Shown one piece after another: positions 49,901-58,200 of a stretch of DNA of 64,000 bases. Location: positions 66,647,892-66,711,891 of the forward strand of contig NC_030684.2 in the NCBI RefSeq assembly GCF_000004195.4, in the 5' to 3' direction. Source of the stretch: Xenopus tropicalis (lineage: Eukaryota > Chordata > Amphibia > Anura > Pipidae). Numbering within the stretch: the first letter of the stretch is position 1; every line of letters begins with the position of its first letter. Position numbers and translations under genes: made by a program. The notes beneath the pieces are model-generated. The model ran no database searches, was not told where the DNA came from, and saw only the letters and a list, made by a program, of their open reading frames with translations.

Positions 49901-52719
49901 TGTCCCCAGTGTAATTAAACCCTTCTATTAGGGCCCTGAGGCATTTGGAGGAGATTAGTGGCACACTTGAAGGACTTCCAGACTTAATAAAGTAGCATTA
50001 TTGTAGTGAATCTTATGGCTTGTCTGCCTCAGTTAGTTTATTCTTCGAAGCCTGTATTGTTTTGCTTCCAAACTGGTGACAATGGTGAGTATACAGGTCA
50101 CAGAACACTGAATTGTATATGAATTATTGGTCTACAAGACATCAAATGCCATTAAATACAGTGTTATATTAGTTTAAAAAAAATACATTACCTCCTCCAT
50201 GTTGGAAGGTGAGGTATGGAAATCTCCACACATTTCCTAACCCTACAGCATATCCCACCATGGACAGCAGATACTCAGACTTGCTGGACCAGTTCCCTCG
50301 TTCTTTGTTCTCATCTGTACTTTCCACATGTGTACCCTTGACATTAAGAAGCACATTAATGTGATTAGATTATTCAGAAACTACAGGTTAACATAAAAAA
50401 TGTATTATTTTTCTATGGATAAATATTGTGGGTCTTTTATAAAAAAGAAGCTACTGCCTATTAGTGTGAAACTTGCATAACATTTGGTTATTTTTTCCAT
50501 AGTTACATGGTGATGTTGCAGACCTCTAGTGGACATTCAAATACCAGCCCCCAGGCAAAAGCAATGCAAAGAAGCCTCAGCAATGCTATTATAAAACACA
50601 TTTAATAACTCTGAACTGACTGTTCTGCTCAAACAGGAAGTGCTATTAACGATCATTCATGAAAAAATGTATGCATCTAGGGGCATATTTATTGCTGTGT
50701 AAAACAAAATCGCTGAAAAAACGGCGTAAAAAACTGTAAAATAAACAGAGAAGAACGCCGTCCGAACGCCAGATTTTATGCTGTTATTTTACATGAGTTC
50801 CGGCATGAGTTTACGCCGTTTTTTTACAGAGCCTGGTGATGTGTGGCAAAATTTCTCGCCATTTTTTACACATCATAATAAATATGCCCCTTAGGGTACA
50901 ACAGTAAGTGACATTATATAAGTAATCATTTACACAGTATATCTGTATACCTATATATGTGTATCATTCACAAAAAATATATTGCAAATCAAGCTTCCCT
51001 GCTTTGGAACATATGCGGTAAGATTATAAACCAAAGATTATAAACCAAAGATGCTCACATGTTTTCCCTCATACTGATCTACATCTACCAGCATTTAAGG
51101 AAAAATATAGTCATTTTTTAACATATGTTCATTCATTTGGGCTTATGTAAAACAAGGTGCATCTCTCAGACAGACAGACATTCCTGGCTCCACAGATAGA
51201 AAGGACCATGATAGCCATTCTCTGTGCCTACTGGGATCAGTTCCACCCATCCCTTACATTATTCTTTTATGAGGTAATGGCTTTTGGAACATATAGTCCA
51301 TCTGCTTTCCACATAATCTTTGAACATCCCACTATGGTAGTTTAGTGTAATGCACCTGAGTGAGCCCATGTCCAAAAGGGGAGTATATTTTTCATTTAAA
51401 ATGATCATCTTATGGACCCTCAGAAATGAGGTCTTATTTTTAATTAAGAGGGCAGCAGAGCAAGTAATAATTGCATTCTCTGTACATTAACTTCCTCATT
51501 GCCTGTGTAGAATCAGAGTAAGCAAGTGGGAGTGTGTTGATTAAAGACAAAATCCCAATGAAAAAAATATTTTGAAAGGCATCCCTCCTTTTTTATCTGT
51601 GCTGCATTTGATTCTATGCATAACAATTAAGGAACTATATAAGCCGGGTGTATAAACTGGAGAGAGTAAGGCTAAGGATTCATACACCTCTCCTCTGCAC
51701 TGAGGCTCTGCAGTATAAAGAGTGCTTAGTATGAGTATGAGCCCCTTCCTCTTGTTCATAGTTTGAAAAAATATATCCATACTATAGCTTTTATAAAATT
51801 CCACCACTAGACAGAACTCATTTTCAGTACAAAAATGTATTACTCATATAAGCAGAACCTTCAGACTGGTGTATTTATTTCCCTGTTGAATGGAAAAAGG
51901 TAGACAGAATGCCATGTGCCTATAGCACCAGAAAACAGTTTCAGACATTTTGATCACAATGACCTGTGAGCATTGGGATGACTGCATAACTGAAATAAAA
52001 AAGTAAGATGTCATTCTCATTGAAAAAGAAACTGCTTGGTAGAAATCAGAGGATATATTTAAGAGGAAATATTTTTGAGAGTTTGCACAATGCTCTGTGG
52101 TTCAAAGATATGTGCTGTCTGTCTCCATTTTGAAACAGAGGAAATGTAAAAACTTATACATGTGTTTTTTGTGGGAAATCAACATACACTGGTCACTTTT
52201 ATAGCCATGCCCAATGAATAAAATCAAGTTAGGAACTGAGGAGCATGATGAAAAGACTGGAGCTTTGTGAAGTTCCAGATGAAAAGGCTGGGGGAGGGGG
52301 CTGTTCTCCATGCTACAAGCTAGGTCTCTTGCTTACCAGATGTGAATTGTTAAACAGGTACTAAACCACTAGCTAATCCACATATTTTTACACTTGGCAC
52401 TTTTTTGTACTTTTTTCTTTTGTAAATATGCAAACTTTGGAAAAAAAGTAAAAAATCTCATCTAGAATCAAATTCCCAGATTTGCTTCATGGTACGTTCC
52501 TCGGGCATTTTCTGAGGTATTATTTAATAGACGTGTTTTTAACTTGTACAATCCATTTAAACAAGTCTAGCACAATGAAAACTTGCCTGCTGGCTCATTT
52601 CCCAGTTACCAGTGCTGGAATTTACACTTGTCCCAACTCTGTATTTTTAAGGTACTTACCAAATCCTTGCTGTCTGTTCTTCCACAGCACTTAAGAAAGC
52701 CAGGTAATGAAATCCCCAT
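28757..52719 (-). CDS. slc6a14: Gene A: complete SLC6A14-type amino-acid transporter, 14 coding exons
   Basis: Coding exons (minus strand): 52719-52660, 50336-50192, 48226-48095, 47819-47658, 47544-47409, 45918-45786, 38797-38657, 38345-38117, 37814-37689, 36895-36777, 36157-36058, 33494-33385, 29766-29599, 28924-28757. They sum to 1929 nt, i.e. 642 aa plus stop, with GT-AG borders and consistent phases throughout. The product is a 12-TM Na+/Cl--dependent transporter of the SLC6 (LeuT-fold) family. Motifs include [15 protein letters not shown] in TM1 and [10 protein letters not shown] in TM8. SLC6A14 (plasma-membrane ATB0,+, importing neutral and cationic amino acids) is favoured over glycine transporters. 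The reasons are the TM4 segment [11 protein letters not shown], the [13 protein letters not shown] loop, RGATLEGA in EL3, and a length equal to what I recall for human SLC6A14. Family assignment is by recognition, not by search. A paralogue lies downstream in the same orientation. Confidence 0.93.
29599..29766 (-). CDS. slc6a14: Gene A exon 13: TM12
   Basis: A 168-nt, phase 0 to phase 0 exon. [10 protein letters not shown] completes TM11, [20 protein letters not shown] is TM12, and [13 protein letters not shown] begins the cytosolic C-terminal tail. Acceptor TTTCCAG, donor GTAAGG. Confidence 0.93.
30916..31183. mobile_element. TTAA-flanked palindromic MITE
   Basis: Ends GGGCTCTGGCACAC and GTGTGAGCCAGAGCCC. 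A subterminal GGGGAGATTAGTCGCCCGCG is repeated inside, and the whole 268 bp is strongly self-complementary. It sits after TTAA (30912-30915), at a site where the other hAT-like copy has intact TTTAAATGG. Right flank TAAATGG. The preference for TTAA suggests a piggyBac- or Kolobok-type origin. Much more GC-rich than its surroundings. Confidence 0.75.
31261..32340 (+). mobile_element. 5'-truncated, decayed L1 (Tx1-like) 3' fragment
   Basis: Flanked by a perfect 14-bp duplication AGATGTAATCCCCT (31247-31260, 32341-32354) and ending in a short poly(A) after AATAAAAG. The open part at 31981-32220 encodes [15 protein letters not shown], matching the end of the intact L1 ORF2 at 40457-44170. Frameshifts and stops occur upstream of it. 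A C-tract lies near 31310. Confidence 0.85.
32417..32710. repeat. 34-bp tandem array inside hAT-like copy 2
   Basis: About nine units of the same 34-bp repeat found in copy 1. At 32388-32415 a partial unit lies in inverted orientation in front of the array. The array is longer than in copy 1, so unit number has changed independently of transposition. Confidence 0.92.
32981..33026. repeat. Small perfect hairpin
   Basis: CAGGACATACTGTGC (32981-32995) and its reverse complement (33012-33026) form a 15-bp stem with a 16-nt loop, about 100 bp from the end of the hAT-like copy 2. Too short to call a microRNA precursor. Confidence 0.6.
33385..33494 (-). CDS. slc6a14: Gene A exon 12: TM11
   Basis: A 110-nt exon, phase 1 to phase 0, encoding [13 protein letters not shown] and a Trp-rich TM11 ([20 protein letters not shown]). 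Donor GTGAGT. Confidence 0.92.
34573..34868. repeat. Perfect 55-bp inverted repeat (foldback) in gene A intron 11
   Basis: 34573-34627 (starting CTTTTGCACCCTTCCCTGTG) and 34814-34868 are exact reverse complements, separated by 186 nt. The enclosed sequence is itself repeated in inverted orientation at about 35812-35978. Confidence 0.92.
35812..35978 (-). repeat. Inverted copy of 34645-34812
   Basis: The reverse complement of this stretch matches the loop of the 55-bp foldback block by block (GCTGACCAAAATGAGGCAGC, GGGCATCAATAACCTTAG, AACATTTCAAATTACAGG, AAGTAAGGACAAATTG) with scattered substitutions and small indels. It lacks the 55-bp arms. Confidence 0.85.
36058..36157 (-). CDS. slc6a14: Gene A exon 11: TM10
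   Basis: A 100-nt exon, phase 0 to phase 1, with [20 protein letters not shown] and [13 protein letters not shown], the TM10 segment of SLC6 transporters. Donor GTGAGT. The following intron carries a perfect 55-bp inverted repeat. Confidence 0.92.
36777..36895 (-). CDS. slc6a14: Gene A exon 10: TM9
   Basis: A 119-nt exon, phase 1 to phase 0. [20 protein letters not shown] is the cytosolic segment, followed by TM9 ([19 protein letters not shown]). Acceptor CACAG, donor GTACTA. Confidence 0.9.
37689..37814 (-). CDS. slc6a14: Gene A exon 9: TM8
   Basis: A 126-nt exon, phase 1 to phase 1, encoding [16 protein letters not shown] and TM8 with [17 protein letters not shown]. The Asp-Ser of LDSQFAS corresponds to the second Na+ site of SLC6 proteins. 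The gene B equivalent is outside the window. Confidence 0.92.
38117..38345 (-). CDS. slc6a14: Gene A exon 8: TM6 and TM7
   Basis: A 229-nt exon, phase 0 to phase 1. [20 protein letters not shown] is TM6, with its Ser/Gly-rich unwound region. [14 protein letters not shown] follows, then TM7 with [17 protein letters not shown]. Its predicted protein is nearly identical to exon 8 of gene B. Confidence 0.94.
38657..38797 (-). CDS. slc6a14: Gene A exon 7: TM5 and extracellular loop 3
   Basis: A 141-nt, phase 0 to phase 0 exon encoding TM5 ([20 protein letters not shown]) and the conserved ATLEGA segment of extracellular loop 3, ending in NAD before a GTAAGT donor. It is the same length as exon 7 of gene B. 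Confidence 0.93.
39134..39260. mobile_element. MITE with TGTAATAAAAGGCACTAAG ends, copy 2
   Basis: Starts TATATGTAATAAAAGGCAGT and ends TTAGTGCCTTTTGTTACATA, with matching interior (TTGCCCAGGAGCAG, TGCTGATTGGTTGCTA). It lies in intron 6 of gene A. Confidence 0.7.
40455..44460 (+). mobile_element. Young L1 (Tx1-like) insertion, truncated at the start of ORF2
   Basis: Flanked by a perfect 12-bp duplication AGCAAAGGACCA (40443-40454 and 44461-44472), extendable to 16 bp through the A-run. It begins at the first codons of ORF2, so ORF1 and the 5' UTR are absent. It ends with a 3' UTR, AATAAAAC (44433) and a 12-13 nt poly(A). It is inserted in opposite orientation into the CR1, at the codons for LGPLLF. 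Confidence 0.92.
40457..44170 (+). CDS. L1 ORF2: endonuclease-reverse transcriptase, uninterrupted
   Basis: The open frame runs without stop from the element's first codons (SWNIRGLN at 40457) through an ATG at 40502 (1222 aa from there) to TGA at 44168-44170. The N-terminal APE-type endonuclease shows [29 protein letters not shown] and LSDHSPL. The RT domain shows [47 protein letters not shown] and YADD at residues 670-673. A C-terminal CX2CX8HX4C knuckle begins at residue 1095. These support target-primed reverse transcription by an L1-clade element. The first few ORF2 residues before SWNIRG are missing, so this copy is probably not autonomous. Confidence 0.93.
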   Translation, partial: SWNIRGLNTKFKRSLMFTYLKRYPPSILLLQETHLTGQKILALKKPWVGWHYHSTYSSYSRGVSVLIRKGVPFELIKLHTDYYGRFMILHGLLARRPITIINIYLPPPFAMSVLDQIVSKLAEFPISPFLIMGDFNNCMNPSLDRSKTEPNIPTRLAGWADALHLTEVWRWKNPTARIYSCHSLTHKSLSRIDLAFASADLLPMVDTIQYLPQALSDHSPLSLSLRWNPSPVDRLWRLSPLWLKNEIVASQNQKAYTEFWELNNNSASPLMLWDASKAVMRGELTAVISQARNEKKEQLNEAEKTFITAETTHTQNPTENTYEQLLSARNSLSRATISLTRKAVLYQNQRIFEQGDKNSKLLAYLSKPQNNSTAIPHICQDDGTLTTEPKNIAQQFASYYKNLYKTTTTYSKTQLTQYLASIPIPKIAPTEKAYLDAPITKQEVADAIATLPSNKTPGPDGLPSNWYKALAEHIPTKLLETLQYAYDNQALPVSFAEALIVVIPKPDKDPSLCSSYRPISLINTDAKILAKILATRLQRVVPDLVHPDQSGFMPGRSTDINLRRLFTNLQIPHLETDTRVVASLDSAKAFDSIEWGYLWEVLSGFGFGQTFLKWIKLLYQHPTARVRVNGITSPAFSLERGTRQGCPLSPILFALAIEPLAILIRNSPDIRGLTYGNIQEKLSLYADDLLIYLADSSDSLTSLLQQVDKFGHYSGLRINWDKSILCPIDPLQPQPIIPNIPLKWANQFKYLGVWITADPTKYILLNLDPLLSDLKTRLIQWSKLPLSLWGRINIIKMIYLPKFLYILHNAPIFIPKTFFKKLNQIILPFIWNNRPPRMAWTKLCAPLTEGGLAFPHFFHYFLASQIHYLHWCFIHDPYNPNLQLQATILGSLEGLCNFPYRHLKDTAPLPTTLTTAHKAWTTALILLKHPPPLLTSRLPLWGNKYLPQFRTLQNFIYWPRHNIKYLGDLMEHSTFPTYLQIREKAQQPTLPFYKYLQLRSVFRDQFATLTPQLISLPAEATLQSSNPVKLTSNLYQNLLSTGPKPFHSAQMWWTSQIPALTQDDWEEATDAMYNCLISTRDRLIQYKTFHHLYITPLRLHQMGRTPTNHCRRCAASSANFFHMIWSCPHIAKFWSAVTKYLSNNLAFPTVTAPETCLLGVLDTIIAQNSSRLRYRILLFYAKKTVAMHWMGTTLPTVTAWKNLVNAVVPLYKLTYENRGVSDKFDKVWGPWCDLEGN
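45786..45918 (-). CDS. slc6a14: Gene A exon 6: TM4
   Basis: A 133-nt exon, phase 2 to phase 0, encoding KVALRRSGG, then TM4 ([20 protein letters not shown]) and the FKGIKSSGK intracellular loop. The next intron (6) is expanded to about 7 kb by nested transposons. Confidence 0.93.
46527..47215 (-). mobile_element. TACCGTATATACTCGAG-family element, copy 3 (inverted)
   Basis: Inverted relative to copies 1 and 2. It begins TACAGTATATACTCGAG and ends CGAGTATATACGGTA. It shares GGGAAGGCTAAGGAAGC and AAGTATCAAGTACTTG with copy 1. It has its own GC-rich section at about 46980-47110 with a run of G. It sits in intron 5 of gene A. Confidence 0.8.
47409..47544 (-). CDS. slc6a14: Gene A exon 5: glycosylated extracellular loop 2
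   Basis: A 136-nt exon, phase 1 to phase 2, encoding most of the large extracellular loop 2. Four N-glycosylation sequons are visible (NVT, NLT, NYT, NST). It ends at the ELPSKQYW motif before TM4. It is one codon longer than the equivalent exon of gene B, and the loop sequence is the least conserved part between the two copies. Confidence 0.9.
47658..47819 (-). CDS. slc6a14: Gene A exon 4: TM3 and start of extracellular loop 2
   Basis: A 162-nt exon, phase 1 to phase 1. TM3 contains [15 protein letters not shown], including the conserved Tyr of the substrate pocket region. It is followed by [14 protein letters not shown], whose two Cys residues match the conserved disulfide of SLC6 extracellular loop 2. 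Confidence 0.93.
48095..48226 (-). CDS. slc6a14: Gene A exon 3: TM2
   Basis: A 132-nt exon, phase 1 to phase 1, encoding TM2 ([20 protein letters not shown]) and the following ECSLGQFSS loop. The Glu in FLEC and the GQF motif are typical of eukaryotic SLC6 members. The donor is GTAAGC. Confidence 0.93.
48655..48853. mobile_element. TACAGGTA-family MITE, degraded
   Basis: Shares TTTGGATCACCATACTATCT, ACATTAAATAAACACAACAG and GGGAGATGTCCTTCCCATAA with other members. Terminal repeats are eroded. It lies in intron 2 of gene A. Confidence 0.5.
48938..49336. mobile_element. MITE with TGATTCACTAAAGTGCG / TTTTAGTGAATCG ends, copy 1
   Basis: Ends GTTGATTCACTAAAGTGCGA and CTTTTAGTGAATCGTGCATT. It shares an interior block (CCCTAGAGTGATG, then CCTCCA and CAGGGA) with the larger element at 62437-63103. 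The right half is CG-rich (GCGCGCGTGTG, TTAACGCGA). Confidence 0.7.
49646..49880. mobile_element. Relative of the 10780-11029 MITE, one end only
   Basis: Begins CTAGTGATGAGTGACTTGTT. The poly-T/AAAGTTGTG-rich body and CACAGTTTTTTTGCAG are similar to the 10780 element. The right terminal repeat is not found. Confidence 0.45.
50192..50336 (-). CDS. slc6a14: Gene A exon 2: N-terminal tail and TM1
   Basis: Residues 21-69. It carries the conserved DENKERGNW segment followed by TM1 with [15 protein letters not shown]. The GLGN turn at residues 52-55 lies in the unwound part of TM1 that binds Na+ and substrate in SLC6 transporters. The exon is 145 nt long, from phase 0 to phase 1, and ends in the Gly-Gly-Gly stretch before TM2. 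Confidence 0.93.
50680..50890. mobile_element. MITE with GGGGCATATTTATT / AATAAATATGCCCC ends
   Basis: A 211-bp element with perfect 14-bp inverted ends and a CTA/TTA flank (50677-50679, 50891-50893), as for PIF/Harbinger-type MITEs. The interior is rich in ACGGCGTAAA-type motifs repeated in both orientations. It lies in intron 1 of gene A. Confidence 0.78.
52660..52719 (-). CDS. slc6a14: Gene A exon 1: start codon and cytosolic N-terminus
   Basis: This exon encodes 20 residues starting [12 protein letters not shown] and ends at a GTAAGT donor in phase 0. The ATG has A at -3 and G at +4. No upstream ATG lies between it and the TATA-like box. The exon was chosen because it joins in phase 0 to exon 2. 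Gene B also has a matching MG...CC...SKD exon before the same junction. The double Cys and Lys-rich tail resemble the N-terminus of mammalian SLC6A14. Confidence 0.82.
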
Positions 52720-52861
52720 CCTGCAAAGCAAATGGAAGGAGGGGGAGTGCTCTTTGCTGCTGTTCAGGTATTCAGGTGCCACCGATGTATTATCCTCCTC
52801 CCAAAGCAGCCTTCTCTCTTCACTTGACAAAACAAGGGAATGCTTCACAGACAAGAGCTCC

Positions 52862-52867
52862 TTTATA
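52862..52867 (-). promoter_or_regulatory. Candidate TATA box of gene A
   Basis: TATAAA within GGCTCTATAAAGGAGC on the minus strand, 143 nt upstream of the gene A ATG. A GC-rich GGAGGCGGTGG lies about 10 bp further upstream. It would put a start near 52835 and give a roughly 115-nt 5' UTR without upstream ATGs. An additional upstream non-coding exon cannot be excluded. Confidence 0.5.
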
Positions 52868-54785
52868 GAGCCAAACCACCGCCTCCTTTAATTAGGGAGC
52901 ATTCAGTATTTGATGGCTTTCTCAGGTGGGATGGACAAATCATCTTGCAACATCAGTAGGCAAATAAGGTGTGCTGGAACAATACAGTTTGTTAAGGTGC
53001 TTAAACAGATTAATGTTTGGCTTGCTCTGGGGTTGGCGCACATGCCAGACGGTCTGTATCATCCTCCAAAACGATTCCAAAATACAAATATATAGAGATT
53101 TGCCATGTTTCAGTAATTATTTTCAAAACAAGTATTACAATAGTCATCTTTATGTGAGTGGGTTAAATGTATTAATATAACTTGATTGTTGGTTTTGAAT
53201 TATAAATAAAATAATTAAATCAATTAACTAATTCCTAATCCTAATTATTACATTTAACAAATGAAAGAGACATTAAACTAAAGCTAATGAAAATAAACCT
53301 ACAGGATGATGTATTTGGTGGTATTTAAGGCAAAGCATTTTGTTTGTATTAAAATGTACTGTATCTTTTAAAGCACTGGTCTGGCATTTAGTCTGCTATT
53401 TGGTTGCCACATGGGTGACCCACCTGACCATTAAATGACAGACAGACAAGTAGGTTAGTCACTTCTAACTCCTCCTCTAACTCGGACAACGTGGGAAAAC
53501 ACATTATTGCCAGTGGGAGAACAGAAATCTTGCAATGAAACTTTGGGTGACTTTGGAAAGCCGAAGTGACTCATATGTTTTCCCTCTGGCGATTTACATT
53601 ATCTCTGATGGGAAGGCATTTTATAGTCAGATAAAAAAGAAAAACAGAAAACAAAGGCAAATAGTATTAAAAAATTCCTGCCAATTGCACAATCCCTTAT
53701 ATTGCTTTAGTCTATTAGTTACTTTAACTTACATTCCATGACCACAATGTTCTACAAATACCTGTAAAGGCTTGGGAAATTAGAAAAAAATGTTATAGTT
53801 TGGTGTAAAATTTTGAAACCAGCACACAATTCTTATTTCCAAACTATTTGCCACATTATTTACATTTGCTTCCAGTGCAGTAAAATTTTAAATACCCATA
53901 AAAAATGTGTCTAACAGTACATTATATATTCTAATATGTGATACTGTATATAACAATGCATAATTAGTTCTTTATACTTGGCACTTGCTACCACTAATTC
54001 AGTTTTCTTTTAGTTTTTGCTAATGAGAAGTTTTTAAAAAATACTGGAAAAAAATCATGATTATTTGTTGTTGTTCTTGCAGGTTATGCTGATTTGTATG
54101 ATTACTCAGTTCCCAAGTTGCCATTTTAAGCTGCAGGCTCATGTGTAACACATTGCTAATCAGCAGCAGGTAGCAGAGACAGGTCGGTTTCTACATTATT
54201 TACTGTTAGACCTACCAGGCAATGATTCATTAACAAAATACTGATAAACAACCAGCCTGAACGCACTTAATCTTCAAATAAGAGTGATTCACTAATCTCA
54301 GTGTCAACTACAGAATGAATCTCCTCAACTTATCCTACATTATTTTTCATTTTAGAATGTAATTTCCTAATTTATTAGGTAGTGCCACAAAGGGCTGATT
54401 CTCGGCCTACAACTAAATCAGACATTCCGCAGGCCATAGCGTGTTAGTGTGTCTGTACTCACGGGCACTGTCAGCCCGAAATGCATGAATATTACCCTAA
54501 GAGTATTCATACAATTAAATGTTGAAAGTACTGTTTCTGGATCTTATCATATACCTTGGGGCCAATAAACGAAGTGAAAATGATATACCTTTCCCTATAG
54601 AGCAGTATGCTGTTGAATTTATGAGAGAAGTCAAACACATTCTTGAAAATTGATACAAATATCTTTGATAAATTTGTCCTATCCTTAAAATCTTTCCTGA
54701 AAAAGTTAATTAACAGCAAAATAAATTAAACTTCTGGGTATTAATTTGAATTCCCTGTTCCATCTATAATTAATCTGACACTTGG

Positions 54786-55079
54786 CTAATGCCACATGAG
54801 GCTGGTTCTCAGCCTGGAGACAAACACAGGCCAAGACTCAGCCCGTAAGCTGTCATCACTCTTTCCCTGTGCCTGCACCCAGAGCCACCGAGTCAGCCCA
54901 GATGCAGACACAAAATGCATACTTCTGTGCTTTTGCGCTGAAATCTGCTTTGTGTGCCCGTACCCAGGCCTAAGCAATGACTCCGGGCATGGGCACAGGG
55001 AAAAACTGATGCCAGTTTAGGGGATGATGCTTGTCCTGCATTAATCTGCAGGATGAGAATCAGACCCATGTGGCATTAG
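54786..55079. mobile_element. MITE with CTAATGCCACATGAGGCTG ends
   Basis: Left CTAATGCCACATGAGGCTGG and right CAGACCCATGTGGCATTAG are inverted repeats, with TTCTCAGCCTG echoed as ATGAGAATCAG. A weaker relative (AGTGCCACAAAGGGCTGATT) lies near 54380. Confidence 0.7.
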
Positions 55080-55273
55080 TTTAAATTTCATGCATGTGCA
55101 GGCTGTGTCTTTACGAGGGTCTGATTGTTTAATAAAGATGGAGATACAAAAAGTGTAAAAATTTACCATTTCTGCTTCTTGTGGTGCTTGTTGGCTGGGC
55201 TCCCCTCCAAGTATGGTCAAAATATTTCAGCCAGCACAAGGCTTAGCCCCTACGTGTTTATTCAAAATGCAAT

Positions 55274-55299
55274 GTTTCGGGGGCGTACCCCTTCATCAG
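55274..55299 (-). ncRNA. Hammerhead-like core motif in a short repeat
   Basis: On the minus strand, CTGATGA is followed by a GGGG/CCCC hairpin with a TACG loop, then CGAAAC and, about 15 nt later, AATAAACACG. It is the same arrangement as 5771-5800. An unpaired A after CTGATGA departs from the canonical core. Whether it cleaves is unknown. Confidence 0.35.
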
Positions 55300-58200
55300 G
55301 CATACAGACACACAGCAGTGCACAAGTATGTAATTTGTGTGACTAGTGCACAAAGAAATTATTATATATGACAAGTGACAATATCCAGCAGATTTACAAC
55401 AAAGTGGAGCAGATTTCCCAGAACAATGATTAGGATATAAATCACAACTGGACTGTTTCTTCTGCAATTTAGGAATACTTATATTGGTGCAGTCAAAATT
55501 ATTTTTTTCCACTGGGTTACTTTAACTTGTCTTTGGCTCCTGTGGCTCACATTTACTTAAATGAGAAACATGCAGAAGTGCAGAGCATTTTTGTGTATTA
55601 CCTATTCAAGCTTACCTTTTGAGTCAAAAACCGTCATGGGAATTTTTTTAGAATCCTTTTGGATATAATGACTATGTACTACTATAAAGAAGGAGGCTTG
55701 TATTGTTGGAGGGCTTTGTCTACCTTTACATTACCATTACATGTACATTTTTTTTTTATAAAAAAAGTGATGGTACTATCTCCTGAATATATTGCATATG
55801 AGTGAAGTTGCATGTTACACTAGTGTGTGATGTGAAAGATTGTGAGGCCTTGGGTGTTTGGTGCTGGTGGTGATTGGTGTCCTACCCTCTACTGTATACT
55901 AAATATGATTTAGGCTTTTGTTTGTCTTAGGCTAACCAACCTAAACTCATAGTTCATATTGCAGAGTGCAGAAGTATGCACAGACCACTATATTCTTTGT
56001 GTTTTTTTTATTATAGGGTTAGCTATTCAGGATCAATGCTACAAAACATCAATAGCAATAGCTAACAGACTGAGTATATGGACCATGTCCCAATTGACTG
56101 AACATCCAGATAGCACATTAACTGGCTGCATAACAGTATTAGCCCCAAGTCCTTATTAACCACAAATGATTGCTCTACCCACAGCAGACTGGTTTAAACA
56201 GATGGATGTTAGAGGTGATGATGACCATGCCCTGTAGGATTGGGGGACTAAATGGTAAAATTATAATTAAGAGATTTCTGTGATATATCCTGTGGTTGAG
56301 TATTTCTTGTGCAGAGTGTGACTTTGCTTACTTAATATTGCATATTGTCTTACATTAGGGTTTATTATTGCTATTGCCTAAGCAGTAATGGCAGGTCCAA
56401 GGTCACAAGAAAAGAACAGGAATGGATGCAGGTTATTTTGCATTCAAATAAAGCCTGATCATTAGTCACTTCCAATAGATAAAACATAATCGGGGCTATC
56501 ATAACACCCAACTGGGTCTGTGTATCTGGTTATCATCGGCTACACTTCTTAGCATTTCCCTTAGCCAGTGCAACCAAGTGGCCCACTGTGGCCAGACTTA
56601 CAAAAACAATAATCACTGGCAACACACTTACATAAATTGAGAAAATGAGTAAAGGTAAAGTATTTGCTCGAGTGACCAAATTGTATGGATCCAATCTATA
56701 AGATCCCTTGTGTCATCTACAGATCAATTTGTTTGTACAGGTATGGGACCTGTTGTAGAACAGGAAATTAAGACATCATAGAAAATTTGCAAAAAAAATG
56801 CTTTGGTTTTTGCCAAGAAAAAATGAATATAATTTGCAATAGGTGAACTGAATGATAACCATTACCCTCCACTACAGGGATCACTTTTTGCTAAGTGTGC
56901 AAAGGGGCCTGACACTACACCGTATTAGTAGCCTTGGGACATTCAGTAAGTGCAAATATTAGGGTGGTGATCTATGACAGAAGACTAATGCAATAATAAT
57001 GCAAAATATGTCATCTTGGGGGACAGCTAAGTTTAAATAAAATATAATATTAAATGAGTGAATTATCATTGATAACTTGATCTATGTTTTCTTTTTTCAC
57101 TGGGAAATCTTACGTTAAAGCTTATAATGTTAAAATAAGTACAGACATCCAGGTAGAGTTTTCCAATGATTAAAAGTTTTAAGACTGCATATACTGCAGA
57201 AGGCAAATTCTCCTAATGCATTGTTTGTGTACAGGCTACTTTGCTCCTGCACCTTGCATTAAATTCCTGAGTGAAAGGGAAGAGATCATTGCCTTTAACT
57301 GATTTACAGCTAATCATTCACTTTAGTGCATATTTTGGGAAACTAGTTTGTTTGAGTTTCTTCCTGCTCTTCCCCACGCAATAAACCTTGACTACACAAA
57401 AACTAAACATTTGATAAGGCTTGGATGAAGGGATTTGTTTATATTTGTAAAAAGGGAATCGTTGAACCCTTAAAGAATTACATTAGTGAGTCAGAGATAG
57501 AAGACAAAGAACAAAGGATTTTATATACAGACATGTAATAACTGTCTTTAGGATATAACACCTTTAGTGATAAAGCAATTAACAAGTAATCACATATGGC
57601 TCATTACCCGTAGGTTTTTGAAAACATTAAAGTGGAGGAAACAGTAGCAGTATACAACACAAAGGTGGAGGATCTTGCTTTTAAGTGCATGTAATGTCAT
57701 AAGAATTCTAGGGGGCACAGGCAGTGTCAGTATACCTTCTGCATTAATGCCAGCAGCCAACATCTTTGTTCTTAATGTACAGTTTAAGAAAAAACAAATA
57801 CTTTGTATTAAGTATTTAAGATTAACATTTCAACATCTGAGTGTAATGGGTTTAGAAAAGAACATATAAGATGGTCAGTGGTAAGGAGGGTTTCAGCTGA
57901 GAAGGAAACATATAGAAGACTGCCATAATTATTTGTACTTCATCCTTGCATTCCGGATGTATCTCCATCTGTGACTATATATAAGCTAAAAGTGACAAAG
58001 GATTCTGAAGTGCTTGGTGCTAACCTATTGTAACAAGAACCCAATCTAGCTGCAAGCTGTTTTAATTATAAGAGGTTGTCTTTGGTTTTAAAGTTCTGAC
58101 TTTTTTTGTCTCTATAAAATATCCCTCCAGTTTGTAAAAGTGATCGATTGCACATATGTACATTTCAGTATTACCAAAAATAAATTGTAATGGGAACTGT

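Noticed and set aside
52720..52854. Upstream extension of gene A's frame to a TTG at 52854
   Set aside because: No ATG lies in that stretch. It is the 5' UTR, with the TATA-like box only about 10 bp above it.
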